From NCBI GenBank assembly GCA_963834515.1, contig CAWICB010000001.1, positions 62,001-126,000 of the forward strand: DNA of 64,000 bases. Reading direction: 5' to 3'. This DNA comes from RYN-230 sp963834515 (lineage in GTDB: Bacteria > Actinomycetota > Actinomycetes > Streptosporangiales > Streptosporangiaceae). Positions 24,476 through 32,502 of the stretch are shown in pieces; the stretch's first letter is position 1; each line of letters starts with the position of its first letter. Made by a program: the position numbers and the translations under genes. The notes below the pieces were generated by a model. It had not been told where the DNA came from. It ran no database searches and worked only from the letters and a program-made list of their open reading frames with translations.

Positions 24476-24934
24476 ATGGGCTCTACCGGAGCAGGCAGTA
24501 ATCACGTCGACATGCACCTCGAGATCGACATCATCCCCGTGTCCGATGTCGACCGGTCCAAGCAGTTCTACCAGCGCCTGGGCTGGAGGTTCGACGACGA
24601 CGTCGCGCCGCTAGAGGGCCTTCGCATCGTCCAGTTCACGCCCCCAGGCTCCGGGTGCTCGATCACGTTCGGCACCGGACTCACGGCGGCCGCGCCTGGC
24701 TCGGCCGAGGGGGGGCTGACCGTCTGCGACATCGTAGCGGCCCACGACGAACTCGTCGGCCGTGGCGTTGACGCGAGTGAGGTGTGGCACGGCCCGCCGT
24801 TCCCCCCGGGGGCACGGCAACCCGGCCGCGACCCCGAGCGCACGAGCTACGGGTCGTTCTGCTCCTTCAATGATCCCGACGGCAACACGTGGCTGGTCCA
24901 GGAGGTCACGACGCGGCTCCCCGGCCGAGTCTGA
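24476..24934 (+). CDS. VOC-family (glyoxalase/bleomycin-resistance fold) protein
   Basis: A 152-residue protein with two beta-alpha-beta-beta-beta units typical of the VOC fold: IDIIPVSDVDRSKQFYQRLGWRFDDD at the start and SFNDPDGNTWLVQEVTTR at the end. His and Glu near the two ends could bind a metal. The substrate is unknown; members include glyoxalases, dioxygenases and drug-binding proteins. ATG 24476 is chosen because AAGGAGG precedes it; this ribosome site lies in the DUF1269 remnant. Confidence 0.85.
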   Translation: MGSTGAGSNHVDMHLEIDIIPVSDVDRSKQFYQRLGWRFDDDVAPLEGLRIVQFTPPGSGCSITFGTGLTAAAPGSAEGGLTVCDIVAAHDELVGRGVDASEVWHGPPFPPGARQPGRDPERTSYGSFCSFNDPDGNTWLVQEVTTRLPGRV

Positions 24935-25331
24935 TACCTGCTGGCGGCCGGGCCCAGATCGGCGTCATCACCCGTGCCGCAGCCAGGCCATATTAAAACC
25001 CCCGGGCGGCTCCCGGCTGCTCACGATAAGCAACGCGGGGACTGGTTGGACAGACCAGTCAGCCCGGGGGTCCGGTGTCTGCCGATATTCGCCGGCCGCC
25101 GCGCGCGAGGCGCGAGCCGGTGACCGCACCAGTGGTCAGAGCACACACCGGTGCGTCGGCGGGACGGCGGCTAGCGGACAGCCACCTCGCGAGTCCGACT
25201 GCTACTCATGCTGTTGGACCACCTCCTTTCCCGCGTTGCCGAAAGGCTATGTCAGTCGCTGAGGCCAGGCAACTCGGTTATCCGCCGCCCGGACGGGCCG
25301 CAGCGGCCCGCTGACGGGTTACTCTCGGCGC
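24935..25331. other. 397-base intergenic region with a 21-bp palindrome
   Basis: No convincing gene is visible. At 25040-25060 GACTGGT and ACCAGTC form perfect 7-bp arms with a 7-base centre, the size of a TetR- or GntR-type operator. The region carries the promoter of the Fur-family gene. Confidence 0.55.
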
Positions 25332-25751
25332 ATGGCGCAGGCCTGGGACAAGGAGCTGCGGGCGCGCGGGTACCGCGTCACCCCGCAGCGCCAGCTGGTA
25401 CTGGAGGCGGTCACCCAGCTGGAGCACGGCACACCCGAGGAGATCTGCGCCACGGTGCAGCAGACCGCCCGCGGCGTGAACATCTCCACCATCTACCGGG
25501 CCCTCGAACTGCTGGAGCAGCTCGGCCTGGTCACGCACACCCACCTCGGGCACGGGGCGCCCCGGTACCACCTGGCCGCCGAGGCCGAGCACGTGCACCT
25601 GGTCTGCTCGGAGTGCGGCCGGATCACCCAGATCGGACCGGAGGAAGTGAGCCCGCTGGTCACCGCGCTGGCGGCCAAGCATGGTTTCGAGACCGACGTC
25701 GGGCACCTGACCGTGTTCGGCCGCTGCGCGGATTGCCGGCCCGGCGAATAG
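25332..25751 (+). CDS. Fur-family metalloregulator
   Basis: A 139-residue Fur-fold protein: RARGYRVTPQRQLVLEAV and STIYRALELLEQLGLVTH form the winged helix, and HVHLVCSECGRITQIG with a final CADC gives the structural zinc site of two CxxC pairs. The conserved H-x-H metal residues are present (AEHVHLVC). It could sense iron, zinc, manganese or haem; the sequence alone does not decide. No Fur-type palindrome was recognised in front. It is followed 10 bases later by the YgfZ-type gene. Confidence 0.92.
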   Translation: MAQAWDKELRARGYRVTPQRQLVLEAVTQLEHGTPEEICATVQQTARGVNISTIYRALELLEQLGLVTHTHLGHGAPRYHLAAEAEHVHLVCSECGRITQIGPEEVSPLVTALAAKHGFETDVGHLTVFGRCADCRPGE

Positions 25752-25761
25752 CCTGGCAGGT

Positions 25762-26784
25762 ATGGACAGTCCGCTACTGAAAACCGATGGTGCCGTGCCC
25801 GCCCGCGGCCTCGATGCTGGGGTACCCGCGCACTACGGGGACCCGTACGCCGAGCAGCGCGCCCTCGACCGGGGGGCGGGCCTGGTGGACCGGTCCAACC
25901 GGGGGGTGCTGCGGATCACCGGCCCGGACCGGCTCAGCTGGCTGCACAGCCTGACCACCCAGCACCTGGACCAGCTCGCACCGGGCGCCGCGGCCGAGGC
26001 GCTGATCCTGAGCCCGAACGGGCACATCGAGCACCACCTCACGCTGACCGACGACGGCACCGCCACTTGGCTGCACGTGGAGCCGGGCACCGCGGCCGGC
26101 CTGCTGGCCTTCCTGGAGTCGATGCGGTTCATGCTCCGGGTCGACCCCCAGGACGTCAGCGACCAGTATGCGGTGCTCACCCTCATGGGACCCGGCGCCG
26201 ACGGCCCGCTGCCAGACGACGTGGCCGCGGTCATCCACGGGGCGTTCGGTATCGACGTTCTCGTGCCCCGGGACCGGCTCGGAGCCGCGGCGGCGCAGCT
26301 GCGGGACCGGGGGCTGGCGCTGGCCGGCCTGGACGCCTACGAGGCGCTGCGGATCGCGGCGCACCGCCCGCGGTTCGGGCTGGACACCGACCACCGGACG
26401 ATCCCGCACGAGGTCGGCTGGATCGAGTCGGCGGTGCACCTGGACAAGGGCTGCTACCGCGGCCAGGAGACGGTGGCCCGGGTGCACAACCTGGGCCACC
26501 CCCCGCGCCGGCTGGTGTTCCTGCACCTGGACGGCAGCGAGGACAGGCTGCCCGGGCACGGCGACGAGGTGCGGCATGACGAGGCGGTGGTCGGGTTTGT
26601 AGGCTCAGCCGCACGGCATTACGAACTCGGGCCGATCGGCCTCGCGCTGGTCAAGCGGTCGACGCCGGCCGGCGCCACGTTGCTCGCGGGCGGCCTGCCG
26701 GCCGCTCAGGAGATCGTGGTACCGCCCGACGCGGGGGCGAACGTCAAGGTCACGCTGAAGCGCCGGCCAGGGCTGCTGCGCTAG
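25762..26784 (+). CDS. ygfZ: folate-binding protein YgfZ/GcvT-like
   Basis: A 340-residue protein related to the T-protein of glycine cleavage. The signature KGCYRGQETVARVHNLGHPPRRLV (about residues 229-252), with its conserved cysteine, marks the YgfZ group, which uses tetrahydrofolate to support assembly or repair of some iron-sulfur proteins. The N-terminal GcvT motifs (DRSNRGVLRITGPDRLSWLHSLTTQ) are also present. The neighbouring Fur-family gene fits a link with iron or oxidative stress; that link is inferred. Confidence 0.9.
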   Translation: MDSPLLKTDGAVPARGLDAGVPAHYGDPYAEQRALDRGAGLVDRSNRGVLRITGPDRLSWLHSLTTQHLDQLAPGAAAEALILSPNGHIEHHLTLTDDGTATWLHVEPGTAAGLLAFLESMRFMLRVDPQDVSDQYAVLTLMGPGADGPLPDDVAAVIHGAFGIDVLVPRDRLGAAAAQLRDRGLALAGLDAYEALRIAAHRPRFGLDTDHRTIPHEVGWIESAVHLDKGCYRGQETVARVHNLGHPPRRLVFLHLDGSEDRLPGHGDEVRHDEAVVGFVGSAARHYELGPIGLALVKRSTPAGATLLAGGLPAAQEIVVPPDAGANVKVTLKRRPGLLR

Positions 26785-26801
26785 AACTGGAGGTGCGGAT
26801 C

Positions 26802-27737
26802 GTGCTGCGGCGCATGCTGCTGGCCGCGTCGGGCAGTGACCGGACGCGGAAACTGGTTACCTCGGCCCCGCTCACCCGCGACGTGGTGGCCCGGTACGTG
26901 GCCGGGGAGAGCCAGGACCAGGCCATTGCGGTGACCCGGGACCTGCTGGCCAGTGGGCTGCTGGTGTCCCTGGACCACCTGGGCGAGCACACCGGGGACC
27001 CGGATCAGGCGGCCGCTGTGACGGCCGAGTACACCGGGCTGCTCGGCCAGCTGGCCGCGGCCGGGCTGGCCCAGGGTGGCCGCGCCGAGGTCTCGGTCAA
27101 GCCCACCGCGGTCGGCCTCGGCCTGGCCGAGCACGGGGCCAAGACCGCCACCGAGAACATCGCCCGGATCTGCGCGGCCGCCCGCAGCGCCGGCACCACG
27201 GTGACCGTGGACATGGAGGAGCACACCCGGGTGGACGCCACGTTGCGCATCGTGGCCGAGCTGCGCCAGGACTATCCCGATCTGGGCTGCGTGATCCAGG
27301 CCCAGCTGCGCCGGTCGGTCGCGGACTGCGCGGCGCTGACCGCGCCCGGGTCCCGGGTCCGGCTGTGCAAGGGCGCCTATGACGCACCGGACAGCGTTGC
27401 CTACCCGGCCCGGCACGATGTGGACCGCAGTTACGCGCGGGCGCTCCGGGTGCTGATGAACGGGCCCGGCTACCCGATGCTGGCCACCCACGACCGGCGG
27501 CTGATCCAGATCGCCGCGGCGCAGGCGGCGCTGGCCGCCCGGCCGCCGGAGAGCTTCGAGTACCAGATGCTGTACGGGGTCCGCCCGGCCGAGCAGCGCC
27601 GGCTGGCCAGCAGCGGCGCGCAGGTCCGGGTGTACCTGCCCTACGGCAGCGACTGGTACCGCTACCTGGTCCGCCGGCTGGCCGAACGGCCGGCCAACGT
27701 GTCGTTCTTCCTCCGGTCGCTCGTGTCGGCCCGGTGA
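26802..27737 (+). CDS. proline dehydrogenase
   Basis: The FAD enzyme that oxidises proline to pyrroline-5-carboxylate at the membrane. It has the TIM-barrel motifs EVSVKPTAVGLG, TVTVDMEEHTRVD, CVIQAQLRRS, RLCKGAYDAP, PMLATHDRRL and FEYQMLYGVRP, and the C-terminal RVYLPYGSDWYRYLVRRLAERPAN substrate-site helix. Length 311 matches monofunctional enzymes. GTG 26802 is preferred (GGAGG 8 bases ahead); GTG 26793 is also in frame. proC follows after 7 bases, so the window pairs a proline-degrading with a proline-making enzyme. Confidence 0.94.
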   Translation: MLRRMLLAASGSDRTRKLVTSAPLTRDVVARYVAGESQDQAIAVTRDLLASGLLVSLDHLGEHTGDPDQAAAVTAEYTGLLGQLAAAGLAQGGRAEVSVKPTAVGLGLAEHGAKTATENIARICAAARSAGTTVTVDMEEHTRVDATLRIVAELRQDYPDLGCVIQAQLRRSVADCAALTAPGSRVRLCKGAYDAPDSVAYPARHDVDRSYARALRVLMNGPGYPMLATHDRRLIQIAAAQAALAARPPESFEYQMLYGVRPAEQRRLASSGAQVRVYLPYGSDWYRYLVRRLAERPANVSFFLRSLVSAR

Positions 27738-27744
27738 CCGCGCC

Positions 27745-28539
27745 ATGATCGGTATCTTCGGGGCGGGCAAGATGGGGGAGGCGCTCATCTCCGGGCTGCT
27801 CCGCGCCGGGCGGCCGCCGTCCGGGGTGGTGGCGGTGGTCCGCCGGCCGGAGCGGGCCGGACAGCTGCGTACCGCCTATGGCGTCACGATCCTGACCGCG
27901 GCGGAGGCGGCCAAGCGCGCCGACACGCTGATCATCACGGTCAAGCCGCAGGACATGCCCGCGATGCTGGATGAGATCGCACCCCACGTGCCCGCGGACA
28001 AGCTGGTCATCTCGGTCGCAGCCGGCATCACCACCAGCTTCATCGAGCGTCGGCTGGGTGTGGACGTCCCGGTGGTCCGGGTCATGTCGAACACGCCGGT
28101 CCTGGTGGACGAGGCGATGAGCGTCATCTCGGCCGGGGCGTTTGCCCGGCCGGAGCACCTGGCCCGGGCCGAGGAACTGCTCCGCCCGGTGGGCAAGGTG
28201 CTGCGTATCCCCGAGTCACAGCAGGACGCGGCCACGGCGCTGTCCGGCAGCGGCCCGGCCTACGTCTACTTCCTGGTCGAGGCCATGGTGGACGCCGGGA
28301 TCCTGCTCGGCATGCCGCGCGGCACGGCGCTGGAAATGGTCATCCAGGCGGTCTACGGCGCGGCCACCATGCTCCGCGAGACCGGCGAGCATCCGGTCAT
28401 CCTGCGCGAAGCGGTGACATCGCCCGGCGGGACCACGATCGCGGCCATCCGCGAGCTGGAACGGCACGGGGTCCGGGCCGCCATCCTGGCCGCGATCGAG
28501 GCGGCCCGGGACCGTGGACAGGAGCTGGGCAGCGGATGA
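27745..28539 (+). CDS. proC: pyrroline-5-carboxylate reductase ProC
   Basis: A 264-residue enzyme that reduces pyrroline-5-carboxylate to proline with NAD(P)H. The Rossmann start IGIFGAGKMGEALISGLLRAG and the family signature EAVTSPGGTTIAAIRELERHG (C-terminal) are clear, with VMSNTPVLVDEAMSV and ATALSGSGPAYVYFLVEAM in between. It overlaps the acuC start by four bases. Confidence 0.95.
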   Translation: MIGIFGAGKMGEALISGLLRAGRPPSGVVAVVRRPERAGQLRTAYGVTILTAAEAAKRADTLIITVKPQDMPAMLDEIAPHVPADKLVISVAAGITTSFIERRLGVDVPVVRVMSNTPVLVDEAMSVISAGAFARPEHLARAEELLRPVGKVLRIPESQQDAATALSGSGPAYVYFLVEAMVDAGILLGMPRGTALEMVIQAVYGAATMLRETGEHPVILREAVTSPGGTTIAAIRELERHGVRAAILAAIEAARDRGQELGSG

Positions 28540-29702
28540 CCTGCACGCTGCACGTGGCCTGGGATGACCGGCTGGCCAGTTACGACTTCGGCCCGGGCCA
28601 TCCGCTGGCCCCGGTCCGGGTGGAGCTGACCATGGCGCTGGCCCAGGCGTTCGGCGTGCTGGACGGCGACGGGGTGGTGGTGGCCGCGGCGGAGCCAGCC
28701 AGCCAGCGGCAGCTCGAGCTGGTGCACGACGCGCGGTACATCGACGCGGTCCGGCTGGGCGCGCCCGACCCCTTGTTCGGCCTGGGCACCATGGACGACC
28801 CGGTCTTCCCCGGCATGCATGACGCGTCGGCGCTGGTCGCCGGCGCGACGCTGGCCGCCGCGGCCGCGGTGCACGAGGGCCGGGCCCAGCACGGGGCCAG
28901 CCCGGCCGGCGGGCTGCACCACGCCATGCGCGCGAGCGCCAGCGGGTTCTGCGTGTACAACGACCCGGCCATCGCGATCCGCTGGCTGCTCGACGCGGGC
29001 GTGCCGCGGATCGCCTACGTGGACATCGACGTGCACCACGGCGACGGGGTGCAGGCCGCGTTCTACGACGACCCGCGGGTGCTCACGATCAGCCTGCACG
29101 AGCACCCGATGACCCTGTTCCCGGGGACCGGGCTGCCCAGCGAGACCGGCGGCCCGCACGCCGACGGGCAGGCGGTCAACGTGGCGCTGCCCGCCGGGAC
29201 CGGGGACGCCGGCTGGCTGCGCGCGTTCGACGCGGTGGTACCGCCGCTGCTGCGCCAGTTCCGCCCGGACATCCTGGTCAGCCAGCACGGCTGTGACACC
29301 CACCGGCTGGACCCGCTGGCCCACCTGGAGCTGACTATCGACGCCCAGCGATCCGCGCACCACCAGCTGCACCAGCTGGCGCACGAGACGGCCGGCGGGC
29401 GCTGGCTGCTCACCGGCGGCGGCGGGTACGAGCTGGTCCACGTGGTGCCGCGGACCTGGACCCACCTGCTGGCCGAGGCGGCCGGGCGGCCGGTCGACCC
29501 GGCCGCGCTGATTCCCGCGCAGTGGCGTGAGTACGCGCTGTCCCGGACCGGAGTGGACGCGCCGGAGCGGATGACGGACGGGGCCGGGGCCGGGTTCGCC
29601 CGGTTTGGCGGTGGCTACGACCCGGCCGACCCGGTGGACCGGGCGGTGATGGCCACGCGCAGTGCTGTGTTTCCCAGCCACGGACTTTTCCCCGGCCTGT
29701 GA
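28536..29702 (+). CDS. acuC: acetoin utilisation protein AcuC (class I histone-deacetylase-like)
   Basis: A 388-residue zinc-dependent deacetylase. The active-site features are GGLHHAMRASASGFCVYNDP (catalytic His-His), YVDIDVHHGDGVQAAFYDD (zinc Asp and His), the second zinc Asp in LVSQHGCDTHRLDPLAHL, and a Gly-rich closing segment LLTGGGGYELVHVVPRTWT. AcuC-type proteins remove acetyl groups from acetyl-CoA synthetase and other proteins. The GTG or ATG-type start overlaps the proC stop. Confidence 0.92.
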   Translation: MTCTLHVAWDDRLASYDFGPGHPLAPVRVELTMALAQAFGVLDGDGVVVAAAEPASQRQLELVHDARYIDAVRLGAPDPLFGLGTMDDPVFPGMHDASALVAGATLAAAAAVHEGRAQHGASPAGGLHHAMRASASGFCVYNDPAIAIRWLLDAGVPRIAYVDIDVHHGDGVQAAFYDDPRVLTISLHEHPMTLFPGTGLPSETGGPHADGQAVNVALPAGTGDAGWLRAFDAVVPPLLRQFRPDILVSQHGCDTHRLDPLAHLELTIDAQRSAHHQLHQLAHETAGGRWLLTGGGGYELVHVVPRTWTHLLAEAAGRPVDPAALIPAQWREYALSRTGVDAPERMTDGAGAGFARFGGGYDPADPVDRAVMATRSAVFPSHGLFPGL

Positions 29703-29741
29703 CCTGGGCAGGGTCCGGTTTCGCCGGGACTGTGACCTGGG
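29697..29741 (+). repeat. 12-bp direct repeat (ctgtgacctggg) 33 bp apart
   Basis: Copies at 29697-29708 and 29730-29741 lie at the end of acuC and upstream of the BldC-like gene. They may be paired regulator sites or chance. Confidence 0.5.
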
Positions 29742-29860
29742 ATGGGCTTAGCGGCGGGGTTGCCCTTTTCCGTACAGGACTTACGCTGGGGACGGAGGTG
29801 ACTGATGCGCTGAATCCGGCCAGGCGCACTCGGCTCCGCGCGGAAGAGGGAAAAGAAAAG

Positions 29861-30064
29861 ATGGCTGCAGGCGAAACACCGCTGAGCGACGTCAAGTTCC
29901 TGACCGTGGCCGAAGTGGCCTCGATCATGCGCGTCTCCAAGATGACCGTCTACCGGCTCGTGCATTCGGGTGAGCTAGAGGCGATCCGGGTCGGCCGCTC
30001 TTTCCGTGTCCCTGAGCAGGCCGTCAACCGGTACCTGAAGGGCTCGTTCGTAGCCGCGAGTTGA
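29861..30064 (+). CDS. BldC-like helix-turn-helix DNA-binding protein (BdtA type)
   Basis: A 67-residue MerR-type winged helix: VKFLTVAEVASIMRVSKMTVYRLVHSGELEAIRVGRSFRVPEQAVNRYL. This is the excisionase/BldC fold without an effector domain and matches the small protein encoded upstream of bS22 in Streptomyces. ATG 29861 follows an A/G-rich ribosome site. It probably binds DNA cooperatively like BldC; its targets are unknown. A true bldC lies at 49.7 kb. Confidence 0.85.
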   Translation: MAAGETPLSDVKFLTVAEVASIMRVSKMTVYRLVHSGELEAIRVGRSFRVPEQAVNRYLKGSFVAAS

Positions 30065-30197
30065 TGTCGCCACCGGGGCACTGCACCGGGATGGCGGCGG
30101 GGTGGGTAGCCTGTGTGGTTGGCGTGTGCCCAGCCGACCGGCATCGGGCGAAAACGTCGTACGCCTTGTTGCCTCAATCCCGAGTGAGGGTGATTTC

Positions 30198-30296
30198 GTG
30201 GGCTCCGTCATCAAGAAGCGCCGTAAGCGGATGGCTAAGAAGAAGCACCGCAAGCTGCTCCGCAAGACGCGCGTGCAGCGGCGCAACAAGAAGTAG
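30198..30296 (+). CDS. ribosomal protein bS22 (AURKAIP1/COX24 family)
   Basis: A 32-residue very basic peptide, GSVIKKRRKRMAKKKHRKLL then RKTRVQRRNKK, the small actinobacterial 30S protein bS22. GTG 30198 gives the conserved start. The upstream BldC-like gene and downstream acyltransferase are its usual neighbours. Confidence 0.93.
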   Translation: MGSVIKKRRKRMAKKKHRKLLRKTRVQRRNKK

Positions 30297-30317
30297 CCGC
30301 AGTCCGGGGGGGCACGG

Positions 30318-31385
30318 TTGGCACAGTTCGGGGGACCCAGGCAGTCGCGGCGGCCTGCCGCCGCCCGGCGCGATGTGGCGACCGCTGGATCCGGGGGGTC
30401 CGGGGGGTCGCCGCCCCGGGCTAGCAGCGCGTTCCGGCCCGACGTCGCGCTCGGCCGGGGCAGCGGCCAGGGCGCCGGCCCGGCGCCACGGCGGTGGTCG
30501 GAAGAGGCAGGGCTAGTGGACCCGGATGGCCCGGCCAGCGGGAACGGCTCGTGGCGGCACCGGCTGGCCGGCGCGGCCGACTTCGCCCGGCGCCAGGTGA
30601 CCGGCGGGGGAGAGGTCGACGAGTTCGGCTTCGACCCGGAGTTCAACTCCCGGCTGCTCATGCCGGTGGCCCGGCGGCTGTACGAGCAGTGGTTCCGGGT
30701 CCGGATGCAGGGCCTGGAGTACGTGCCGTCGGCCGGCCCGGCGCTGGTGGTGGCCAACCACTCCGGCGTGCTGCCGCTGGACGCGATCATGCTGCAGACC
30801 GGCGTGCACGACGAGCACCCGGCGCACCGCAACCTGCGGCTGCTCGGCGCGGACCTGGTCTACGAGGTGCCGGGGCTGTCCTATCTGGCCCGCCGGTCCG
30901 GGCACATCCGGGCCTGCCCGGCCAACGCCCACCGGCTGCTGCTCGACGGTGAGCTGGTCGGCGTGTTCCCCGAGGGGTTCAAGGGCATCGGCAAGCCGTT
31001 CCGCGACCGGTACCAGCTGCGCCGGTTCGGCCGTGGCGGGTTCGCGGTGTCCGCGCTGCGCGCCCGGGTGCCCATCATCCCGTGTGCCATCGTCGGCGCC
31101 GAGGAGATCTACCCGATGGTGGCCAACGCCAAGCCGCTGGCCCGGGTCCTGCACCTGCCCTACTTCCCGGTCACCCCGCTGTTCCCGTGGCTGGGCGTGG
31201 TCGGCGCGGTGCCGCTGCCCTCTCAGTGGATCATCGAGTTCTGCCCGCCGGTGCCAACCACGGGCTACCCGGTGGGCGCGTGGCGGGACCAGGCCGCGGT
31301 CGCTGACCTGGCCGCCGCGGTCCGCGACGTGGTGCAGCGCAAGCTCGATGAGCTGCTGGCCGAGCGCGGCCCGGCGTTCGGCTAG
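30318..31385 (+). CDS. lysophospholipid (1-acylglycerol-3-phosphate-type) acyltransferase
   Basis: A PlsC-like acyltransferase. After a disordered basic N-terminus of about 65-100 residues come VVANHSGVLPLDAIM (the catalytic His and Asp), GVFPEGFKGIGKPF (acceptor site) and VPIIPCAIVGAEEIYP. It transfers an acyl group to a phospholipid precursor at the membrane. The TTG at 30318 gives 355 residues; a GTG at 30516 would start just before the conserved part and is an alternative. The convergent HAD gene lies 113 bases beyond the stop. Confidence 0.85.
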   Translation: MAQFGGPRQSRRPAAARRDVATAGSGGSGGSPPRASSAFRPDVALGRGSGQGAGPAPRRWSEEAGLVDPDGPASGNGSWRHRLAGAADFARRQVTGGGEVDEFGFDPEFNSRLLMPVARRLYEQWFRVRMQGLEYVPSAGPALVVANHSGVLPLDAIMLQTGVHDEHPAHRNLRLLGADLVYEVPGLSYLARRSGHIRACPANAHRLLLDGELVGVFPEGFKGIGKPFRDRYQLRRFGRGGFAVSALRARVPIIPCAIVGAEEIYPMVANAKPLARVLHLPYFPVTPLFPWLGVVGAVPLPSQWIIEFCPPVPTTGYPVGAWRDQAAVADLAAAVRDVVQRKLDELLAERGPAFG

Positions 31386-31450
31386 CCCGGCTGCGCGTTC
31401 GGCTAGAGGCTGGCCCTTGGTTCTGGCTGTGGCCTCTGGTTCTGGTCCTG

Positions 31451-31486
31451 CCCTGGCCCTGGTTCTGGCCCTGGCCCTGGTTCTGG
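31451..31486. repeat. 18-bp tandem repeat (ccctggccctggttctgg x2)
   Basis: Two perfect copies sit within a longer CCTGG-rich run (about 31425-31500) between the convergent acyltransferase and HAD genes. No terminator hairpin is evident in this gap. Confidence 0.8.
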
Positions 31487-31498
31487 TCCCGGCCCTGG

Positions 31499-32419
31499 TC
31501 AGCCGCTGGTGCTGCGCTGGTGCCGGCGGCGCAGCGCGAAGCCCGCGGCGACGCCGCCGATCACGGCCCCGGTGGCGGCGGCGGTGGGCAGCGCGATGAG
31601 GGTCGCCTTCCGGCCCGACCGGAAGTCGTATACCGGCCACTCGTTGCGCCGCGCCTCGGCGCGCAGCCCGGCGTCCGGGTTGACCGCGCTCGGGTGGCCG
31701 ACCAGGCGCAGCATGGGCAGGTCGTTGGCGGAGTCGCTGTAGGCCGAGCAGCGGGCCAGGTCCAGGCCCTCCCGCCCGGCCAGCGCGGCCACCGCGGCCG
31801 CCTTGGCCTCGCCGTGCAGCAGCCCGCCGACCAGCCGGCCGGTGTACACGCCGTCCACCGACTCGGCCACTGTGCCCAGCGCCCCGGTCAGCCCGAGCCG
31901 CTGTGAGATGACCGTGGCCAGCTCCACCGGGGTCGCGGTGACCAGCCACACCCGCTGGCCCGCGCGCAGGTGGCCCAGGGCCAGCTCGCGGGTGCCGGCC
32001 CAGACCCGGTCGGCCATGGTCTCGTCGAAGATCTCCCCGCTCAGGCTGACGATGTCGGCCACCTTGTGCCCGGCCACGAACGTGAGCGCGGCTTCCCGCG
32101 CCGCGTCGATGTGGTCCCGGCTCTCCGCGCCGCGGAGCCGGAAATACACCTGCCCCCAGGCCATCCGGGCCAGGTCACGCGGGCCGAACATGTTCCGCGC
32201 GGCCAGGCCGCGGGCGAAGTAGTAGATGGACGCGCCGCGGATCAGCGTGTTGTCCACATCGAAGAACGCGCCCGCCGTCGGATCCGGCTGCGGCGGCTCC
32301 TGGTCGACCGTGGCCACCGCCGCCGAAGCGGCCCCGGCCAGCTCCGCGCGCTGCCGGCTGGACCTGGGCAGCCGCAGGGGGCGGGCGCCGCCGGGAAGCT
32401 GGTCCAGCAGCTGCCTCAT
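31499..32419 (-). CDS. HAD-IB family hydrolase (SerB-like phosphatase)
   Basis: A protein of 306 residues. Motif I is FFDVDNTLIRGASIYYFARGL (nucleophile Asp), motif II lies in VWLVTATPVELA and motif III/IV in CSAYSDSANDLPML. This subfamily dephosphorylates lipid or amino-acid phosphates; the substrate is not known. A C-terminal hydrophobic segment (ALPTAAATGAVIGGVAAGFAL) with an Arg-rich end anchors it to the membrane, which, with the adjacent acyltransferase, makes a lipid phosphate substrate reasonable. ATG 32419 gives the MRQLLDQLPGG start. Confidence 0.87.
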   Translation of the reverse strand: MRQLLDQLPGGARPLRLPRSSRQRAELAGAASAAVATVDQEPPQPDPTAGAFFDVDNTLIRGASIYYFARGLAARNMFGPRDLARMAWGQVYFRLRGAESRDHIDAAREAALTFVAGHKVADIVSLSGEIFDETMADRVWAGTRELALGHLRAGQRVWLVTATPVELATVISQRLGLTGALGTVAESVDGVYTGRLVGGLLHGEAKAAAVAALAGREGLDLARCSAYSDSANDLPMLRLVGHPSAVNPDAGLRAEARRNEWPVYDFRSGRKATLIALPTAAATGAVIGGVAAGFALRRRHQRSTSG

Positions 32420-32502
32420 GCCTGCCGAGTGTACAAAGCCCGGGCCGCCCCGGCTGAGCTGGTCAGCCATCTGGTCCGCACGACGGCCTCTGGTCGTGCA
32501 CC

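Noticed and set aside
25075..25314. 79-codon frame between the VOC and Fur-family genes
   Set aside because: No ribosome site, no domain and composition like noncoding GC-rich DNA.
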